Source: Pedobacter kyungheensis
GTDB taxonomy: Bacteria > Bacteroidota > Bacteroidia > Sphingobacteriales > Sphingobacteriaceae
Reading direction: 5' to 3'
Assembly (NCBI RefSeq): GCF_000812965.1
Contig: NZ_JSYN01000001.1
Span: forward strand, 1-64,000
DNA length: 64,000 nt
The translations under genes were made by a program, and so were the position numbers. Positions 8,127-17,058 of the stretch are shown piece by piece (the first letter of the stretch is position 1; every line of letters begins with the position of its first letter). The notes under the pieces are model-generated. The model saw only the letters and a program-made list of their open reading frames with translations, did no database searches and was not told where the DNA came from.

Positions 8127-8756
8127 TCAGACACCAACTAGCAATCTGGATCTGATGCGACTTAGCGTTTCCATTCGCATCCCCAGAAAACAGGCAATAT
8201 ATTTTAAACCTATCCTGCTTACCAGGTCCGGATAGGATTGCATAAAACGGATGTATTTTTTTTCGGCAGTCTGCAATCGTGCAATCAACGACCGTTCGCA
8301 CGATTGAAAGTAATGAAACTGGGTAATTTTACGCCCGATATAATTGGCAATGTGATCCATATCATAAAGTCGCGCATACATTTCGTGCGGAATTGCTACA
8401 GCTTCGATATTCTCCAGCGCCTGAATATAGGCCTCTGCCGGTTTATTATCTCTGCTAACACTGTAACTATTTCCAATCAGTTCATTTTCTTTAGCTATCC
8501 AGATGGTCATCTCCTTTTTCCCTTCTTTCAGATAACCACGGGCTACCCCTTTTACAATAAGGTAAGCATAATCATGATGATCTAAAGGAGAGGATATAAA
8601 TTTGTTCTTTTTAAAAACTACAGGAAAGGTATGCTGGTTGATAAAATATTCGATTTCTGAAGTTAAATCGTGGTAGGTTTTAAAGAGCGAAATCAAAGGC
8701 GAAACCTCATTAAAATGGGTCCACTTATTTAAAGCATGTTTTTTTTCGGGATTCAT
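8127..8756 (-). CDS. Crp/Fnr-family transcriptional regulator
   Basis: A 209-residue protein with an N-terminal cyclic-nucleotide-binding-like beta barrel (about residues 25-135, including LIVKGVARGY and ENELIGNS) and a C-terminal winged helix (about 140-205) whose recognition region reads IACFLGMRMETLSRIRSRL. This is the common Bacteroidota Crp type that usually lacks the cAMP-contacting arginine/serine pair, so the ligand is unknown. The ATG at 8756 is used; an upstream in-frame TTG at 8765 is less likely. It stands alone, divergent from the PAS kinase at 9013, so it could act on that promoter (inference). Confidence 0.85.
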   Translation of the reverse strand: MNPEKKHALNKWTHFNEVSPLISLFKTYHDLTSEIEYFINQHTFPVVFKKNKFISSPLDHHDYAYLIVKGVARGYLKEGKKEMTIWIAKENELIGNSYSVSRDNKPAEAYIQALENIEAVAIPHEMYARLYDMDHIANYIGRKITQFHYFQSCERSLIARLQTAEKKYIRFMQSYPDLVSRIGLKYIACFLGMRMETLSRIRSRLLVGV

Positions 8757-8962
8757 GGAGCTCAATTAAGTGTTACTGGTAATCGGTAGCGGATATCCAG
8801 GCACCAGATATCCGCTGAACAAACGTATAACTACGAATAATGTTTTAAAAAAATATTATTTATAAAAAGTAGTATAAAAAGGTTTTAAACCATAAGAAAA
8901 CAGCTTTTTATTAATACAAGAAGTACATTACCCGATAATTTTAAGCTATTGACATAAATTGG

Positions 8963-8993
8963 TTGGTGATTAGCCTGCTAAGGATTATATTTG
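8963..8993 (+). promoter_or_regulatory. promoter of the PAS histidine kinase
   Basis: TTGG (8963-8966) lies 20 bp before TATATTTG (8986-8993), a full match to the Bacteroidota -33/-7 promoter arrangement. Transcription would begin near 9000, which makes the GTG at 9001 an unlikely start and favours the ATG at 9013. Confidence 0.65.
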
Positions 8994-9012
8994 GATAAGC
9001 GTGAACCAAATT

Positions 9013-10872
9013 ATGATAGACTTAACCTCTTCTTTGCTTAAAGCCTTATTAAAACATGCTCATAACCCAATAATTATCTTTAAAATTAAGCCGGTATTGG
9101 TGGTTGTAGAGCATAACGACGCTTACCAGGCTTTAATTGCACGTATTGGAGGAAATTTAAAGTTTTACGATGTAGATATTATTCCCACGCTGCTATCGGA
9201 TGAGGAGAGAGATTTATTAATTAATGCGGTACAACAGGTAAGTGAATTTAAAAAGCCGGTTAGCCTGGTTATCCATCCTATTTATTCCAATTCGCCAAAT
9301 GTAAAATGGGAGCTGGAGTTTTCTCCGGTACTGCAAAACGAGCATCCTGTTGAATATATTATCTGCTCGTTAAAGGAAGTACCGGTTAATGAAAATGACC
9401 TGGAGCGCATCCTGTTTGAACTATCGGAAAGTGAAGCCAGGTTTAGAGGCTTTTTTGAGCAGGCGCCCCTGGGCATGTGTGTTTTAAGAGGACCTGACCT
9501 GATTACAGAATATGCCAACGATAATATATTAAAGCTTTGGGGTAAAACGAGGAAAGAGGTAATCGGAATCCCTCAGGAACAAGCCCGACCTGAACTGGCA
9601 AAACAGCGGCACATATTAAACCGGGTGAAAGAAATTTTTAAAACCGGTGCGCCATTAACCCTCAACGAATTAAAAATTTCTACAGCAGCATTTGATGGAT
9701 ATTTTGTAGCCTTATACCAGCCGCTTAAAAACGACAAGAATGAGGTTACCCGTATCCTGGCTATTATTAAAGATATTACGGAAGAAGTAAACTTCAAAAA
9801 GGAGCTTTTAAAGGCCAAAGACATACTTAAACTGGCTATGGATGCTTCGGAAATGGGTTCATGGAATGTAGATCTGGAAAGCAAAAAGGTGCTTTTATCA
9901 GAACGTGCACAGCAGATTTACGAACTGGAAAATAACCGCATGGGGCTTGAGGAAGCCAAGGCTATGATTGCCAAAGCAGATTTCGAAGTTCTCTCGGCCA
10001 GCATCCGCAAAGCGCTGCATAACCGGTCGGGCTTTAACGTCGAATATCAGATAAACCTAAAAAGCCCGGCAAACAAAACCAAATGGCTTAGAACGGCAGG
10101 CAAAGCATATTATAATGCTGATGGTAAGCCTGTGTACATTGCAGGAGCGGTCTTAGATATTACCGAACATAAACAAGATGAGCTCCGTAAAAATGATTTC
10201 ATCGGGATGGTTAGTCACGAACTTAAAACACCACTAACCTCGTTAAGCGCATATGTACAACTTTTGCAATTTAAGTTAAAGGAAACCGAAAACAGTTTCG
10301 CTATTGACACACTCGACAAGGTAAATCTTCAATTGAAAAGAATGTCGTTAATGATTGATGGTTTTTTGAATGTTTCACTGCTGGAGTCGGGCAAGATTTT
10401 ATTGAACAAAACCGATTTTGATGTGATCGCTTTAATCAAAAGTATTGCCGAAGAGAACAGGATTGTGTTACCAAGTCATTTTATACAGGTTATCGGTACA
10501 GAGCAAACGATCGTAAATGCCGACATGGAAAAAATCGGCAATGTGATTAGTAACCTGATAGGCAATGCAGCCAAATACTCTAAAAAAGATTCGTTTATTG
10601 CTATCAAATGTGAAAAAATAGATGGAGAGGTAATTATCAGCGTGGAAGATGAGGGTATTGGTATTAAAGAAAACAATATACTCAGGTTATTCGACCGTTT
10701 TTTCCGGGTAGACAGTGCGATAACCAAAACCATTGCTGGCTTTGGCGTAGGCTTATATATTTGCGCCGAAATTATTAAAAGGCATGAAGGAAAAATATGG
10801 GTAGAAAGTAAATTTGGCAAAGGCTCTACCTTTTATTTTAGCCTGCCAGCGGAACAGACTACCATACCTTAA
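9013..10872 (+). CDS. soluble PAS-domain sensor histidine kinase
   Basis: A cytoplasmic kinase of 619 aa without membrane segments. Order of parts: an N-terminal PAS-like region (about 1-120), a PAS domain (about 135-260, SEARFRGFFEQAPLGMCVL), a second PAS/PAC (about 265-390, ending GAVLDITEHKQ), a HisKA dimerisation domain with the phospho-acceptor His402 in MVSHELKTPL, and a HATPase domain with its N box near 510-522 (ISNLIGNAAKYS) and G boxes DEGIGI and GFGVGLYI. No response regulator is next to it, so its partner is elsewhere. The start was set to the ATG at 9013 because the promoter predicts transcription from about 9000; GTG 9001 is the alternative. Confidence 0.88.
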   Translation: MIDLTSSLLKALLKHAHNPIIIFKIKPVLVVVEHNDAYQALIARIGGNLKFYDVDIIPTLLSDEERDLLINAVQQVSEFKKPVSLVIHPIYSNSPNVKWELEFSPVLQNEHPVEYIICSLKEVPVNENDLERILFELSESEARFRGFFEQAPLGMCVLRGPDLITEYANDNILKLWGKTRKEVIGIPQEQARPELAKQRHILNRVKEIFKTGAPLTLNELKISTAAFDGYFVALYQPLKNDKNEVTRILAIIKDITEEVNFKKELLKAKDILKLAMDASEMGSWNVDLESKKVLLSERAQQIYELENNRMGLEEAKAMIAKADFEVLSASIRKALHNRSGFNVEYQINLKSPANKTKWLRTAGKAYYNADGKPVYIAGAVLDITEHKQDELRKNDFIGMVSHELKTPLTSLSAYVQLLQFKLKETENSFAIDTLDKVNLQLKRMSLMIDGFLNVSLLESGKILLNKTDFDVIALIKSIAEENRIVLPSHFIQVIGTEQTIVNADMEKIGNVISNLIGNAAKYSKKDSFIAIKCEKIDGEVIISVEDEGIGIKENNILRLFDRFFRVDSAITKTIAGFGVGLYICAEIIKRHEGKIWVESKFGKGSTFYFSLPAEQTTIP

Positions 10873-10883
10873 AAGACTAATTA

Positions 10884-11099
10884 TTAGCCAGGCACTTTTA
10901 TATTTTCATACTCAACTTTAACCGCTACCAGGCCACTTAGGCCTAAATCAATATCAAAAAATACTTTTGCGTTCAGATTAACCTGCCCGGAGATTTCATC
11001 TAACTGAAACTGAATATCCTGACCGTTTTCATCAATGATGGTGCCCAGCCCGTTTTCAAAATCAATTTCTACAATCTCTCCCCTTCTCTTATCGCCCAT
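10884..11099 (-). CDS. small cold-shock/OB-fold-like protein
   Basis: A 71-residue protein (MGDKRRGEIVEIDFENGLG...) whose first half resembles the beta-strand pattern of cold-shock-type OB folds: G-x-I-x-x-x-D-x-x-x-G-x-G-x-I-x-D-E-x-G-x-D-I-x-F. The aromatic RNP-1/RNP-2 residues of true CspA proteins are missing, so nucleic-acid binding is uncertain. The ATG at 11099 is preferred; the frame extends to a TTG at 11132 with an odd hydrophobic N-terminus. It converges with the PAS kinase, with 11 bp between the stops. Confidence 0.6.
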   Translation of the reverse strand: MGDKRRGEIVEIDFENGLGTIIDENGQDIQFQLDEISGQVNLNAKVFFDIDLGLSGLVAVKVEYENIKVPG

Positions 11100-11589
11100 T
11101 AGAAAAAAGATAATTTTATAAATAATTAACAATTATAGTTAATTTACGTATAATTAAAAATACATAAATAATAATTTTTGCACAACTTTAAGTTGTACTG
11201 ATGATCCGTTTTTTAACTATAATCAATAATAATAGCAAAATACAAGCTTACCTGGAAATGATTGCTGACAAATAAAATTACTGACTGAATATCAGCTGTT
11301 TATTTTCAATCGCTTAGAAAAACGTTTTACCAAAAATATTTTAACTAACTGCTTTACAGCTTGTTATTGTCAATAAAAAAAATTAATTTTATCGCATTAA
11401 AATGGTTTGATAAGCTGAACACTATTTATGTTCACTTAGGTATTCAATTATATTTATTGCCGTGTTTATTGCGAAATTAAAAGGCCAGGGCTATACTGTA
11501 AGCAACGGCGTGTTAAGGCATTAGGCACCAGGCGAGTACAAATCAAAATTTGATTATGACTTTTTTTTATAAATTAATTATCCCGAAAC
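11100..11589. other. A+T-rich gap of about 490 bp
   Basis: No coding frame with normal codon use is visible. The only structure I note is the short palindrome AATCAAA-A-TTTGATT at 11541-11555, 35 bp before the DUF3606 gene, which could be an operator but has no independent support. Confidence 0.5.
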
Positions 11590-11796
11590 ATGGAAAATCT
11601 GAATCCAACCACCGCTATTCAAGACGAAATTATTTTATTGTCTGAAGAAACAGATCGAAATTACTGGGCCAACCGCCTTGGTGTTTCATCGGAAGTACTT
11701 AAATCGGCTGTAAGAGCAACCAGATGCATCACTTTACAGCAAATAACGACCTATTTAAGCCAGCAAAAGAAAAAGCTTTCTGTACCGAATTCTTAG
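11590..11796 (+). CDS. DUF3606 domain-containing small protein
   Basis: A 68-residue protein whose central part (YWANRLGVSSEVLKSAVRA, about residues 25-43) matches the DUF3606 pattern 'EVRYWTKKFGVSEEELKAAV'. Members are small, soluble, of unknown role and found in many soil bacteria. The ATG follows an A+T-rich leader. It converges with the HPP gene, with 39 bp between the stops. Confidence 0.75.
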   Translation: MENLNPTTAIQDEIILLSEETDRNYWANRLGVSSEVLKSAVRATRCITLQQITTYLSQQKKKLSVPNS

Positions 11797-11835
11797 TTAC
11801 TCCGCAGGTCTCGTTATATACGAAAAAGGATCAGT

Positions 11836-12417
11836 CTAACGGCGATACCTATGCCATACTCTATACCATTTTTTATTATTGGGATAGCTTCTGTGCGGGG
11901 TTCTGTTGTTCACAAAAATAGCTACCAGCAATAAAATGGTAGCTCCTGTTAATACCGGACTAAGTACATACAGATAGCCCAGCGACTGTATTTTGGGTGA
12001 GCCAATGTTGGCGATAAGTGCTGTTGCTCCGCCCGGAGGATGCAGGGTTTTGGTAACCTGCATTAAAACAATTGATAGTGCTACAGAGAGTGCTGAAGAT
12101 AGCCATAACTCGCCCGGGATTAATTTGTGCATAGTTACGCCCACCAATGCGCAAACCACATGGCCGCCAATTAAATTGCGTGGTTGCGCCAGCGGGCTGT
12201 TGATTATACCATAAATAAGTACTGAAGATGCACCGAAAGAACCAATTATAAACAAATTATCGTAGGCAGTAAAGTATTTGGAGTTGATCAGCCCCATGAT
12301 GGCGATCCCCAGAAAAGCACCAATAAATGTCCAGAAGTGCTCTTTAAAATCGATTAAGGTTTCTTTATAAACAATATATTTTGCAGTACGAAAATGCCTC
12401 CTGATTCGTTTTCTCAT
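11836..12417 (-). CDS. HPP-family integral membrane protein
   Basis: A 193-residue protein with about four or five membrane helices. It carries the family motif HPPGGATAL (around residue 127) that names the HPP family, plus conserved GSFGASSVLIYG and SPLAQPRNLIGGH segments. Some plant and cyanobacterial HPP proteins transport nitrite into plastids or cells, but the role in Bacteroidota is not established. An intrinsic terminator separates it from the TraB-family gene upstream on the same strand. Confidence 0.87.
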   Translation of the reverse strand: MRKRIRRHFRTAKYIVYKETLIDFKEHFWTFIGAFLGIAIMGLINSKYFTAYDNLFIIGSFGASSVLIYGIINSPLAQPRNLIGGHVVCALVGVTMHKLIPGELWLSSALSVALSIVLMQVTKTLHPPGGATALIANIGSPKIQSLGYLYVLSPVLTGATILLLVAIFVNNRTPHRSYPNNKKWYRVWHRYRR

Positions 12418-12475
12418 GATCTTTTGATAAGGAGCCGCAAAATTAGCAAATTATCAGGTTTACTGAAAATTGTAA

Positions 12476-12512
12476 CACAAAAGAGGCAGCCCAATCATGA
12501 ACTGCCTCTTTC
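12476..12512 (-). terminator. intrinsic terminator after the TraB-family gene
   Basis: Stem AAGAGGCAG (12481-12489) with CTGCCTCTT (12502-12510). Read on the minus strand it ends in a T-run. It lies 14 bp after the stop codon at 12526. Confidence 0.85.
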
Positions 12513-12525
12513 GCTTATTTTTTAA

Positions 12526-15500
12526 CTACTCTTCGGTTAGGGTGCTTATTAAAGTTTTTACCTGTTTTAACCAATCGTCGCTTTTAAATTCGAAATCGCT
12601 GTAACACTGGTACTGCTTAAAGTCAATCTTCTTCTCATCAGTATCAAAAGGGCCGCAAACACCCACATAGGTAATGCTCTCTCCTTCCTCCGTTGCAGGG
12701 TAGATAAATTCGAAAGCAAAGTATATTTTTCCGTTTTCTTCAATTTTATCCAATAATTTCACATTTTCTGAATAATCAAGTTCCTCGCTCATGTAATTAG
12801 ACAGCAAAAGTTTGGCAATTTCTTCGTGTTTGAGGTATTTAGCCGGCACCTGATCTAATTTTTTAACCGCATCAAAAGCCTTTAAAATATCGTAGCGACT
12901 GGATATGCTATCTAGCTTTGCATCAAGCAGTTTCTGATCAACCGGTAAGCCGGCTTTAATTCGCGCCACGGTTGCGCTGGTTGCCACATAGGTATTTGAA
13001 TCGGTAATCAACTTACTTGTAAAGGCATCGGTAAGTTCAGGCATTTCGAGTGCCGGTAAAATATCGAGGTAATGATAAACAGAACCGCCCGGATAATTAT
13101 CGTTATCCTTTAAATAGCCATTCAAATCGGTAATGGCTTGTGCAGTTATTTTATCTTTATTTTGTTTCAGTTGCGCCAGATATTCAGGCTTTTCACTACT
13201 TATCATTTCTGAAACCAGGCCAAGTACGCTTGAACGGTAGGGCTCCTTATTTTTTAAGGCCAGTACCTGATCAAAATGCTTTGAAACATAAGCTAACGAG
13301 TCGTAAAGCGGATTAAAGGTTGACCAGTAGTTCACCAGATCCAGTGCTTTATTGTCGTTGAGGCTTTTCAAATACCAATCGTATTGGTTCGAATCTAAAC
13401 TCACAATTTCAGTCAGCGCCTTGTTTCTGATGATATCGGTATTTTTAGCATCGGCAAACAGCTCCTTTAATAACGGGATACTTTTTTCTTTCTGTAAAAC
13501 GCTTAACGCTTTAATCAATTTTACCCTTACACCGTTGTTGATGGTGTCGTCGGTATATTTAAGCTTTAATGCAGCATTAATAAGCGGGATTTCGGTCTTA
13601 TCAAATTCGTAATAGCTTAGTGCGCCAAATGCCGGATTATGAACCAATGTATCCTGGCTTTTCAAATCGTCAAAAATCAGTTTAGCTTTAGAGGCTTTAA
13701 TGTCGAAAGGTTTTGGTGCCGTAGTTACTGTTACGGTATTAAAGAAATCGATAGCGTGCTTACTTTCCAGGTCTTCTTTGGTACTCATTAAGCTCAGGTA
13801 ATAAAAGCGTTCGCCATTTATCCAAAATTTAGCCTTTTTCTGTAATCCCGAGGCACTGTCTATATAGGTAAATACCTTGCCTTTCGAAGTTCCCACCAGC
13901 GCGTCTTCTGTTTTGATGATGCTATCTGTTTCTTTCTTCATCCTGTTGAAGGTTTGGATATATAGCGAATCGAGATTGGCCGATTTAAAGTATTTCTTTA
14001 TTTTACTGGTTCCGATGAGGTAAGCACCGCCGGTATTTTTATTGAGGGAATAAAAAAGTTTGTTATTATTCAAGAATGAAGTGTGGTCCATTTCCTCTTT
14101 TTCAGGAGCGGTGGAGGGTTGTGCAGGCGTAAAAACTTTTAAATCATCCACCTGGTAGAAAGCACTTTTCCCCTCGAGGTATTTCTCTAATTTAAACGAA
14201 TTAAAATATTCATCATCTTTCACCTTATCCTCTCCCATCTGGTTTTGTTTCATTAACAGATACGAACGGTTACCCCTTAAAAACATTTGTACTTTCATGT
14301 AGGTACCTTGCAAAACAAGACCAATTTCTCGGCCTTCAAGCCCTTCTTTATAAATAGTTACCGGACCATCTACAATTTTACCGTTTTTTTCGAGCTGACT
14401 TTTGATGCCGTTAAAAAAGGTATTTTTATCAGAAAGGTACATTCCTTCCGGAAAATCGTTATACCGAAATATATAACTCACAAAATTTACCTTATCCAAC
14501 ATGGTGTACATGTTAATTATATAAGGCGATGCCGGTAAAGTTGGATTTGGTATCTGCTTAGTACTTTCTTCAGGCTGCATGGGTATTTTTAAACTAAAAG
14601 CAGCCAGGTCATGTTTATAATCGAGCCAATTGTCCTTTTTAGCCACAACGACATCAGAAATTTTAACAACTGAAAAGAACTTATCTGCGTATGCTGCATG
14701 AAGATTATTGCTTTCAGCATCGACACTGATCATATATAAGGTATAGTTCTTATGCACCAACACATTACGCGAAAATTTACCGTCTTTTTCAAACTCAACT
14801 GCCAAACCTACCCCACCATACCTGTTTTCGCTTTTTTTGCTGATTAATTTCCCTCCTTTGTCCAGATACTTGGTAAACACCGTATCTAAATACGCTTTTG
14901 AAGTCATTTTTTCGAGTGGGCCCGTATAAGTTGAACGAACAGCGTAGCGCATATTGGTAATCAAATCTGCAGCAACATAAGATTTACCTATAATCTCTTT
15001 GGTAATAATGGGTTCTACAGGAAATTCTGCTTCAAAATTCTCCGCAGCGTCATTATGTTTTACCCAATCTATTTTAGCATAGTCGATTTTAAAGTTTTTG
15101 GCCAGCCCTGTAAAGGTAGCGGTAACCGGACGTAAGGTATAGCCTGCCCTGGTAAGCAAACTGATAATGCCTTTTTCGCCATTTAAATGCGCTGCACCTA
15201 CTGCAACGAAAAGGTTATCGGCTTGTATTAACTTTATTATACCATTGGCCATTACTTCATTTCTACCAACAAGATCGAGCTGATCTTCACTTTCTTCGCT
15301 CAGGAGCGCAGTAATATCATCTAAATTACCTTTTGCATAAACATTAACCATTTTCTCCATGCTTTCGGCTGTTGCTTCCTCATCAACATCAAACAAACTG
15401 GCAATTTTAGCGTCGCTGCCATATAACAACTTTACCTGATCTTCGGGTTTCTCCAATCCGTAAATCTTTTTCTTCATGGTACGCGCAATGCCGTAGAGAT

Positions 15501-15987
15501 AGGCATCGACAAAAGTTTGCATATCGTCTTTCCGGTTTACCTGATCATTCATCAGAGCGGCTACCAAAACCGGATTATCGAGCATGGAAGAATCGGGTAC
15601 GAAGCCATTTTTTGCTTCGAAACGTTTAACCAGTTCGGCAATTTGTTCGGCTGTAATTAATTCGGTTATTCTCTTTTTGCCGGCTCTTTCTTTTTTAGCT
15701 TCAAAAAACGATTTCATTAAAGAATCAGGGTGTACCTCCATTACAAATGCTGATGTAGATTCCATAGCTTTTATCAGCGAATCGCTGAAATTAAAGGCAC
15801 GTTTATCTTTGACATGCATGGAACCAAAAAGATAAGATGGTTTGGACAAGCCTTTTCCGCTAATTTGCCAGAGCAGGTTGTAATTTGATTTCTTTTCTTG
15901 CGAAAAACCTTTGAAACCAATAAAAAACAGAACCAGTGTTAAGGATAAAATCTTTGAGCGAAGCTCAAAGTAAAAAGAAAACTTCAT
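12526..15987 (-). CDS. very large TraB/GumN-family protein
   Basis: A secreted protein of 1153 aa with an N-terminal signal peptide (about 1-29, ending FKGFSQ). Residues about 35-295 are a TraB/GumN (TIKI-superfamily) domain: the first GxxH motif GSMH at 55-58, the glutamate in FVMEVHPDS (Glu84) and the second motif GAAH at 264-267 are all present, so a metalloprotease-like active site is plausible. About 850 residues follow that I cannot assign. Bacterial TraB/GumN proteins usually have only about 280-350 residues, so the long extension is unusual. The C-terminal third is helical and looks repeat-like (HEAT-type possible). No partner gene is apparent. Confidence 0.8.
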   Translation of the reverse strand: MKFSFYFELRSKILSLTLVLFFIGFKGFSQEKKSNYNLLWQISGKGLSKPSYLFGSMHVKDKRAFNFSDSLIKAMESTSAFVMEVHPDSLMKSFFEAKKERAGKKRITELITAEQIAELVKRFEAKNGFVPDSSMLDNPVLVAALMNDQVNRKDDMQTFVDAYLYGIARTMKKKIYGLEKPEDQVKLLYGSDAKIASLFDVDEEATAESMEKMVNVYAKGNLDDITALLSEESEDQLDLVGRNEVMANGIIKLIQADNLFVAVGAAHLNGEKGIISLLTRAGYTLRPVTATFTGLAKNFKIDYAKIDWVKHNDAAENFEAEFPVEPIITKEIIGKSYVAADLITNMRYAVRSTYTGPLEKMTSKAYLDTVFTKYLDKGGKLISKKSENRYGGVGLAVEFEKDGKFSRNVLVHKNYTLYMISVDAESNNLHAAYADKFFSVVKISDVVVAKKDNWLDYKHDLAAFSLKIPMQPEESTKQIPNPTLPASPYIINMYTMLDKVNFVSYIFRYNDFPEGMYLSDKNTFFNGIKSQLEKNGKIVDGPVTIYKEGLEGREIGLVLQGTYMKVQMFLRGNRSYLLMKQNQMGEDKVKDDEYFNSFKLEKYLEGKSAFYQVDDLKVFTPAQPSTAPEKEEMDHTSFLNNNKLFYSLNKNTGGAYLIGTSKIKKYFKSANLDSLYIQTFNRMKKETDSIIKTEDALVGTSKGKVFTYIDSASGLQKKAKFWINGERFYYLSLMSTKEDLESKHAIDFFNTVTVTTAPKPFDIKASKAKLIFDDLKSQDTLVHNPAFGALSYYEFDKTEIPLINAALKLKYTDDTINNGVRVKLIKALSVLQKEKSIPLLKELFADAKNTDIIRNKALTEIVSLDSNQYDWYLKSLNDNKALDLVNYWSTFNPLYDSLAYVSKHFDQVLALKNKEPYRSSVLGLVSEMISSEKPEYLAQLKQNKDKITAQAITDLNGYLKDNDNYPGGSVYHYLDILPALEMPELTDAFTSKLITDSNTYVATSATVARIKAGLPVDQKLLDAKLDSISSRYDILKAFDAVKKLDQVPAKYLKHEEIAKLLLSNYMSEELDYSENVKLLDKIEENGKIYFAFEFIYPATEEGESITYVGVCGPFDTDEKKIDFKQYQCYSDFEFKSDDWLKQVKTLISTLTEE

Positions 15988-16067
15988 AAAGGATGGAGCG
16001 GTTAAAAATATGCGCCAAGATAGTAATTTGGTTACATGAAACGAAATGTTTTAAAGCCGTTAAATGC

Positions 16068-16099
16068 AAAAAGGCAGCTCAAAAATGAGCTGCCTTTTT
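16068..16099 (-). terminator. intrinsic terminator after the OmpA-type lipoprotein
   Basis: Perfect 13-bp inverted repeat AAAAAGGCAGCTC (16068-16080) and GAGCTGCCTTTTT (16087-16099), 24 bp downstream of the stop at 16123 on the minus strand. Confidence 0.92.
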
Positions 16100-16122
16100 A
16101 CCTAAATTTATTGAACTGTTTT

Positions 16123-16986
16123 TTACTTCTGTGATTGTTCCGGCGCTTTGCCAATTAAATCCATAAACTGATCAAGTTTTGGCGTAATGATAATTTGTGT
16201 ACGACGGTTTTTTGCCTTACCACCTGCCGTAGTATTATCGGCAATGGGGTTAAATTCTCCACGTCCACCCGCAGTTAATCTTTTCGGATCGACCGCGTAT
16301 TTGGTTTGCAGCACCTGAACAACAGACGAAGCACGCAGGGCACTTAAATCCCAGTTGTTGCGGATATTGGGTTGCGTAATCGGCACATTATCGGTATTAC
16401 CTTCAATCAGTACATCGTAGGTATCGTAATCTTTAATAATTTTAGCGATTTTACTTAAAGTTTCGCCTGCTTTATCAGAAATCTCGTAACTACCTGATTT
16501 GTACAGCATATTATCGGCCAGCGAAATATATACCACACCTTTAAGTACCTGAACATCTACATCGCCTAATTCTTCGCGACTTAATGAACGGGTTAAATTA
16601 TTGGTTAACACCATATTAAGCGAATCACTTTTGTTTTTGGCATTTACCAGTTGTTTAATGTATTTATTCGAGCTGTTAATCTCATCAACCAGTTTGGAAA
16701 TGTTTACATTGCCCTGGTTACTCGAATTTAAACATTTGTTTAAGGCATCTTGTAAAGCCTTAACATTTGCTCTTTCTGAAGCAATTTGTTCTTCTAAACT
16801 TTTTACCCTGCTGGTGCTTCCGCTTAACTCGCGCTGGCTATCCTGGTATTTATTACTAAGCTCCTGATTCCTTTCTCTTAACTTGGCATAAGTATCCTGA
16901 AGTTCGGCATATTTCTTATTACTTACACAACCAGCGGCAATTGCCACAGTAAAGAGCATTATTGGGATTGATTTGTATAATTTCAT
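16123..16986 (-). CDS. OmpA-family peptidoglycan-binding lipoprotein
   Basis: A 287-residue lipoprotein: signal MKLYKSIPIMLFTVAIAAGC with lipobox Cys20, then a coiled coil (about 30-125, rich in Leu, Glu, Lys and Gln) and a C-terminal OmpA-like domain (about 150-275). The domain has the peptidoglycan-binding signature GNTDNVPI...NWDLSALRA and RRTQI near the end. It should tie the outer membrane to peptidoglycan. The start at 16986 (ATG) was chosen over an upstream TTG because it gives a clean signal peptide. It is monocistronic, with its own terminator. Confidence 0.9.
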   Translation of the reverse strand: MKLYKSIPIMLFTVAIAAGCVSNKKYAELQDTYAKLRERNQELSNKYQDSQRELSGSTSRVKSLEEQIASERANVKALQDALNKCLNSSNQGNVNISKLVDEINSSNKYIKQLVNAKNKSDSLNMVLTNNLTRSLSREELGDVDVQVLKGVVYISLADNMLYKSGSYEISDKAGETLSKIAKIIKDYDTYDVLIEGNTDNVPITQPNIRNNWDLSALRASSVVQVLQTKYAVDPKRLTAGGRGEFNPIADNTTAGGKAKNRRTQIIITPKLDQFMDLIGKAPEQSQK

Positions 16987-17058
16987 ATTGATATTGTTTT
17001 TTAGCAATTACGTTAACAAATTCCTTGCCGCAAAGTTTTACATGGGGTTTAAATGATG

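Noticed and set aside
11541..11555. AATCAAA-A-TTTGATT palindrome as an operator
   Set aside because: Short and A+T-rich, expected by chance in such DNA. It is noted only within the gap entry.
11724..11921. 65-aa plus-strand frame overlapping the DUF3606 gene and running into the HPP gene
   Set aside because: It overlaps two well-supported genes and has no coding features.
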